Source: Moraxellaceae bacterium (GTDB taxonomy: Bacteria; Pseudomonadota; Gammaproteobacteria; Pseudomonadales; Moraxellaceae). From it: a stretch of 9,451 nucleotides of DNA. The notes under the pieces were generated by a model, which saw nothing but the letters and a program-made list of their open reading frames with translations, did not search any database and was not told where the DNA came from. A program made the translations under genes and the position numbers. The stretch lies in NCBI GenBank assembly GCA_030684415.1, contig JAUXNL010000315.1, forward strand, positions 1-9,451, written 5' to 3'. Below, piece after piece: positions 6,242 through 9,451 of the stretch (within the stretch, counting starts at the first letter, position 1; the number at the start of each line of letters is the position of its first letter).

Positions 6242-6568
6242 CTACAGCGCAAAGAAGGAACGCTTCTTCTTGCTGATATACACCGGCCATACATTGACCA
6301 TGCGCTGACCGACCACCGCCACATGTCGCCAAGCCGCATCAATGGCAACCGGTCGGCAGAAGAGCCCGCATTGGGCACCTGCAGCTTCCACCAAAAACAG
6401 CCGCACCTGCCCACGCACCACAAGAACGCATGCCGCACCACAAAGTCCCGTGACAACGCCAGAACAACCGCACGCATCCATCAGCCGCTGGAAAGACCTG
6501 GGCGGCATGCGCTGCGATTGCACACGAACAAGGCATTTGCCCGCCCGCAGTGCAGCCACAGCCAGCAT
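6242..6568 (-). CDS. Doubtful small hypothetical frame
   Basis: A 108-codon frame on the minus strand lies within the 600-bp gap before the ammonium transporter gene. Its product is rich in Cys, Val and Ala and ends in SKKKRSFFAL. No ribosome site precedes the ATG at 6568 or the internal ATG at 6478, third codon positions look less GC-biased than in the neighbouring genes, and its 5' end runs into the regulatory region for the transporter. It is listed because it is the only possible gene here; I think it is more likely not translated. Confidence 0.15.
   Translation of the reverse strand: MLAVAALRAGKCLVRVQSQRMPPRSFQRLMDACGCSGVVTGLCGAACVLVVRGQVRLFLVEAAGAQCGLFCRPVAIDAAWRHVAVVGQRMVNVWPVYISKKKRSFFAL
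6519..6535 (+). promoter_or_regulatory. Candidate NtrC-like enhancer site 1
   Basis: TGCACA-N5-AAGGCA agrees with 9 of 12 defined positions of the TGCACY-N5-RGTGCA consensus as I recall it. It is centred near 6527, about 175 bp before the predicted start of transcription. Its support is its position upstream of a sigma-54 promoter and its spacing of 52 bp to the next site. Confidence 0.35.
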
Positions 6569-6570
6569 CT

Positions 6571-6587
6571 CGCACTTTTTGGAGGCA
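6571..6587 (+). promoter_or_regulatory. Candidate NtrC-like enhancer site 2
   Basis: CGCACT-N5-GAGGCA also agrees with 9 of 12 consensus positions. It is centred near 6579, about 123 bp before the predicted transcript start, a usual distance for NtrC enhancers. The 52-bp distance from site 1 is about five helical turns, so both would face the same side of the DNA. Confidence 0.4.
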
Positions 6588-6675
6588 TGATTTTTCTTCG
6601 CCGATTTCTTTCTTTGCAGGGATCACCACTAGCGACACTGTCGCCACAAGGCTCTGACTGGTACGGGTGCATTTC

Positions 6676-6690
6676 TGGCACAAGGCTTGC
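6676..6690 (+). promoter_or_regulatory. Sigma-54 promoter for the ammonium transporter
   Basis: TGGCAC, five bases (AAGGC), then TTGC, followed by T, matches the sigma-54 (RpoN) consensus TGGCAC-N5-TTGCW at every defined position. The invariant GG is at 6677-6678 and the GC at 6689-6690, which places the transcript start near 6702 and gives a leader of about 57 bases. Sigma-54 control by NtrC is the established arrangement for ammonium transporter genes in many gammaproteobacteria. Confidence 0.85.
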
Positions 6691-6707
6691 TCTCGCTGCT
6701 GGCTGAC

Positions 6708-6729
6708 ACGAACAAATTTGTACGTTCGT
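6708..6729. promoter_or_regulatory. Palindrome in the amt leader
   Basis: ACGAAC at 6708-6713 and GTTCGT at 6724-6729 are perfect inverted arms, and a perfect 10-bp palindrome, ACAAATTTGT (6712-6721), overlaps the left arm and spacer. It lies just after the predicted sigma-54 start site. It could be an operator for a dimeric repressor or a leader hairpin; I cannot name a regulator. Confidence 0.45.
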
Positions 6730-6758
6730 CCCGTTTGCCAATTTTCGCAGGAGATTTC

Positions 6759-8087
6759 ATGCACCCCTTCGCCCTACGTTGTGCCGTCATCACGGCGATG
6801 GCACTGCCAGGAGGCGCATTGGCCGCGGAGACGGCCCCGGACATCACCGAGGTGGTGCTGAATCTGAATACCGTGTGGCTGATGGTGGCTGCTGCACTGG
6901 TATTTCTGATGCAGGCGGGTTTTGCCCTGCTCGAAGGCGGCATGGCGCGCAGTAAAAATGCCGTCAACGTCATCATGAAAAACAACATGGATGTCTGCGT
7001 CGGGGGGCTGATTTTCTGGGTGCTCGGATTCGGCCTCATGTTTGGCGCCAACCCGTCGGGCTGGTTCGGCACCGACTGGTTCATGCCCAGCACAGGCGAA
7101 GCGTGGGACTGGAGCTTCATCCTCTTCCAGATGATGTTCGCCGCCACGGCTTGCACCATTGCCTCTGGTGCCATGGCAGAACGCGTGCGCTACAACACTT
7201 ACCTGATTGGTGCCTGCCTCATCACCGGCGTGATCTATCCGGTGTTCGGCGCCTGGGCCTGGGGCGGTTATGCCGACGGCACCGGCTGGCTCAAAGCCAT
7301 GGGCTTTATCGACTTTGCCGGCTCGACCGTGGTCCATTCCATCGGCGGCTGGTGTGCCCTCGCCGGCATTATCGTGCTGGGCCCACGCCTCGGCCGCTTC
7401 GGCAAGAAAGGCGAGTCGCGCCAGATTCCCGGCCACAATCTCGGACTGGTCGCACTCGGCGGCTTCATTCTCTGGTTCGGCTGGTTCGGCTTCAACGGCG
7501 GCTCCACCACCACGGGCGATGCGAGCATCGGCAAAATCATCCTGAACACGCATCTGGCGGCCTGCGCCGGCGCGGTTGCCTCCGCCCTGTTCAGTTGGTC
7601 AATCGGCAAGCCGGTCCTGCTCACCAACACCGTGAATGGATCGCTGGGTGGCCTGGTTGGTATCACCGCTGGCTGCGCCACCATGGACCCTCAGTTTGCC
7701 GTGCTGACCGGGCTCATCGCCGGCGTGATCACCATGGTCGGGCCGATGCTGATCAGCAGCGCCGGACTGGATGATGTGGTCGACGCCGTCTCGGTACACG
7801 GCTTCTGCGGCGCCTGGGGCACGCTCGCCGCAGGTCTGTTCTTCGCCGGCGACCTGTTCGACAGCACTCGCATCATGGTGCAGACCATCGGTATTGCCGC
7901 CGGACTGATCTGGGGCTTTGGCACCGCACTGGTGATGTATCTCGTGATTGATCTGCTCTTCGGGATGCGCGCCAGCCCGCTGCATGAGCAACGCGGCCTC
8001 GATTTCACCGAGCATGCCGAAATCGGCTACCCCGAGTTCCAGCAGAACAAGATTTTCAATCCGGACGCTGTGGACACCCGCAGCTAA
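6759..8087 (+). CDS. amt: Ammonium transporter, Amt/MEP family
   Basis: This 442-residue inner-membrane protein should conduct ammonium into the cell. A signal peptide-like start (residues 1-23, MHPFALRC to GGALAAE) precedes about eleven membrane helices. The pore signature is present: D185 in IDFAGSTVVH, the twin histidines H193 and H347 (VSVHGFCGAWGT), and a gate phenylalanine at about F127 (QMMFAAT). The cytoplasmic tail EQRGLDFTEHAEIGYPE (410-426) resembles the segment that PII proteins (GlnK/GlnB) bind to shut the channel, so post-translational control is likely. The start is chosen at 6759 because AGGAG (6749-6753) lies five bases before ATG; the in-frame ATG at 6687 overlaps the sigma-54 -12 element and cannot be used from that promoter. 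No glnK is adjacent, unlike the common glnK-amtB operon. The next gene follows after 10 bp. Confidence 0.95.
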   Translation: MHPFALRCAVITAMALPGGALAAETAPDITEVVLNLNTVWLMVAAALVFLMQAGFALLEGGMARSKNAVNVIMKNNMDVCVGGLIFWVLGFGLMFGANPSGWFGTDWFMPSTGEAWDWSFILFQMMFAATACTIASGAMAERVRYNTYLIGACLITGVIYPVFGAWAWGGYADGTGWLKAMGFIDFAGSTVVHSIGGWCALAGIIVLGPRLGRFGKKGESRQIPGHNLGLVALGGFILWFGWFGFNGGSTTTGDASIGKIILNTHLAACAGAVASALFSWSIGKPVLLTNTVNGSLGGLVGITAGCATMDPQFAVLTGLIAGVITMVGPMLISSAGLDDVVDAVSVHGFCGAWGTLAAGLFFAGDLFDSTRIMVQTIGIAAGLIWGFGTALVMYLVIDLLFGMRASPLHEQRGLDFTEHAEIGYPEFQQNKIFNPDAVDTRS

Positions 8088-8097
8088 GAGGCCCGCC

Positions 8098-8808
8098 ATG
8101 AGCAACAAAACGCCCGGGCCCGGCCTGCTGCTGCCGGACGATCCGCCTGATACGGAGAAAACCACCGCCATGGTGATTGCACAAAAGAAAGTCGCGATAG
8201 AAAGCGCGTTAAGTGCTTACCTGCCACAGGACAGCATCGGCAATGTCGTGCGCATCTGGGAGGAAAAATATGCCCTGCAACCGACGTTTGCCCTGCAGCG
8301 CTTTCTGAACGAGTTCTGCAACAACGAAACCCTCAGGTCACAACGCTCGCAAATCCTGCAAAGCCTGATCCGCGCACTCTCCGGCGCCGACGGTCGGCCA
8401 CTTGAAGGTGGCACGTCCAGCGCCATTGCGGCCATGGCCGCCAGCGTGGCCACACCAGCGGCTGTCAATAATGCAGCGGTGCAGTGCTGCACGCGCCTGA
8501 TCGAAAGCGTGTTTTCGCGCACGCCGGGCGACATGCACGTCAAGATGCGGCTTTACCTGATTGGCAACCTGCCCGGCATGAAACTGCCACCGGCCTCTGT
8601 CCGCGCCCTGCAGGCCTGGCTATCGCAGCAGTACCGCATTCCGGCCGACATCAGCATCGAAGACAAAGCCCTGCGCCATCTGGTGAATCTGGCCTACATC
8701 TCGCTCTGCGAATTCCTCGGGCCTGTAAAAGCCGACCAGTTGCTGCACGAGGCAGTGGTGCTGACCGAAAGTGCGGTGCCGGATTACCCGGTGCGCAATC
8801 TCCTCTGA
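8098..8808 (+). CDS. Unrecognised cytoplasmic protein in the amt operon
   Basis: I do not recognise this 236-residue protein. It has no signal peptide or membrane helix. After a Pro-rich start (GPGLLLPDDPPDTE, 7-20), residues 24-95 look mainly helical (IAQKKVAIESALSAYLPQ, then RIWEEKYALQPTFALQRFLNEF). An Ala/Ser/Gly-rich linker (about 100-128) precedes a second helical part (129-236) with CCTRLIESVF, the YLIGNLPGMKLPP turn and a Leu/Ala-rich end closing with YPVRNLL. The start at 8098 is 10 bp after the amt stop, with AGAGG about seven bases before ATG; the frame is open further upstream but lies inside amt. The spacing implies cotranscription with amt from the sigma-54 promoter, so a nitrogen-related role is a reasonable guess, but nothing in the sequence proves one. 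Confidence 0.8.
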   Translation: MSNKTPGPGLLLPDDPPDTEKTTAMVIAQKKVAIESALSAYLPQDSIGNVVRIWEEKYALQPTFALQRFLNEFCNNETLRSQRSQILQSLIRALSGADGRPLEGGTSSAIAAMAASVATPAAVNNAAVQCCTRLIESVFSRTPGDMHVKMRLYLIGNLPGMKLPPASVRALQAWLSQQYRIPADISIEDKALRHLVNLAYISLCEFLGPVKADQLLHEAVVLTESAVPDYPVRNLL

Positions 8809-9280
8809 CGGCACGCAACGTCTTTTCCAGCACGCCGCTCAACAACGGCGAAGCCGGCGCTTGAAGGCGACGGCTTCGTTCGGCTGACGTTGAGGGCTGC
8901 CTCGCCTTGTGCGGGGGAAAAGCCGTGCTGAGAAATCCACCGCCTGCACCACACCGTCGGGGAGGTTCTGAATACTCGGGCCGCCCTTCGACACACCCGG
9001 GAGGGCCTTGGCAAAGGACTCAGGGTCGAATGGACTTCGCCTCGTTAGCCTTATGCATCGCAGGCCCGGAGGATCGGCGACAGCCGTCCTGCCCCTCTCA
9101 GCTCAGGCATCTGGCCAGCAAGCTCACTCCATCTGCAGTGCAGATGCGACCCAAATGCACTGACAGCCGGACGCGCTGCAGCCCGAGTATTTTTTCAGCG
9201 CCGGGCATATGCGACACTGCGGCCTCGTCTCGGCAGCCATCGCTCCCCTCTACTGCTCCGGAACAAGGAACTCCCGCGCC
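8809..9280. other. Non-coding gap with paired segments
   Basis: No frame in these 472 bp is convincing on either strand. Just after the gene there is a nested stem: CTCAAC (8838-8843) with GTTGAG (8889-8894) outside, and CGAAGCCG (8849-8856) with CGGCTTCG (8871-8878) inside. It has no T-run and so is not a typical intrinsic terminator, though it may mark the 3' end of the amt transcript. A 17-bp palindrome, CATCTGCA-G-TGCAGATG, lies at 9130-9146 and could be an operator or hairpin for the following gene. No sigma-70 promoter could be placed with confidence. Confidence 0.5.
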
Positions 9281-9451
9281 ATGAATGCCGCCCTGGCCAG
9301 CTTCACTGCCATCGCCCTCTACCTGTTGGCCTGCGTCCTGCTCGGCCGTCAACTCGCCCGCCGCGAAGCCCCCCGCACTCCGGTCATCCTGGGCTTGGGC
9401 GGCGCCGCGCTGCCGCTGCATCTGGTCGCGGTGCATGCGCAAATCTATCAA
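9281..9451 (+). CDS. ypjD: YpjD/CcsA-like cytochrome c assembly membrane protein (partial, N-terminus)
   Basis: Only the first 57 codons are present; the frame runs off the window. The sequence starts MNAALASFTAIALYLLACVLLG, a first membrane helix, continues with a basic loop (RQLARREAPRTP), then a second helix (VILGLGGAALPLHLVAVH). This two-helix opening, with a His near the end of helix two (ALPLH, AVH), resembles the inner-membrane YpjD family related to CcsA/HemX haem-handling proteins, usually about 260-270 residues long. AAGGA at 9265-9269 lies 11 bases before ATG, a rather long spacing, so the exact start is not certain. The assignment rests on a short fragment and would need the remaining helices, especially the tryptophan-rich haem-handling motif of the CcsA group. 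Confidence 0.55.
   Translation, partial: MNAALASFTAIALYLLACVLLGRQLARREAPRTPVILGLGGAALPLHLVAVHAQIYQ

Noticed and set aside
6687..6758. Alternative amt start 24 codons upstream
   Set aside because: That ATG overlaps the sigma-54 -12 element, so it lies before the predicted transcript start; ATG at 6759 has AGGAG and opens a signal-like sequence.
9187..9206. TATTTTTTCAGCGCCGGG as another repeat remnant
   Set aside because: Only about 10 bases resemble the repeat end, and no second element of the family is nearby.

Overview
This window reads as GC-rich proteobacterial chromosome, most likely a gammaproteobacterium near Pseudomonadales. The basis is the class Ia ribonucleotide reductase: NrdB opens with MISWDEFD and ends with GALSW, and NrdA ends in CEACQ, a form I associate with Pseudomonas-like enzymes. 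The species cannot be named from the sequence. No phage, plasmid, CRISPR, tRNA or rRNA signal was seen.

Layout. Positions 1-193 hold the end of nrdA. After an unusually long 401-bp gap comes nrdB (595-1947), closed by a strong intrinsic terminator. A 530-bp gap precedes a membrane-bound diguanylate cyclase (2478-3950) with a probable periplasmic Cache sensor, an intact GGEEF active site and an intact RxxD inhibitory site. A 386-bp non-coding gap separates it from a convergent minus-strand pair with overlapping stop and start codons: a YciC-like polytopic membrane protein (4714-5427) and an exported rhodanese (4337-4714). Divergent from that pair is a small single-pass membrane protein with a C-terminal coiled coil (5589-5993). 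A long regulatory gap leads to an ammonium transporter (6759-8087) and an unrecognised 236-residue protein 10 bp behind it (8098-8808). The window ends in the start of a YpjD/CcsA-like cytochrome c assembly membrane protein (9281 onward).

Two signals stand out beyond the genes. First, a complex structured repeat of about 100-170 bp occurs three times (219-321, 2084-2253 inverted, 5994-6158), each time in a gap that begins at the 3' end of a gene. A possible remnant lies at 4174-4193. The copies share nested hairpins, and copies A and B show paired compensatory changes in the central stem, so base pairing itself appears conserved. The outer ends form MITE-like terminal inverted repeats. Second, the ammonium transporter has a near-consensus sigma-54 promoter (6676-6690), two NtrC-like sites upstream spaced about five helical turns apart, and a palindrome near the predicted transcript start. 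No glnK is adjacent, and an uncharacterised protein sits in its place in the likely operon.

The remaining genes are housekeeping or signalling genes with no obvious shared pathway. I do not see a convincing new multi-gene system. The best candidates for undescribed biology are the structured repeat family and the amt-linked unknown protein.
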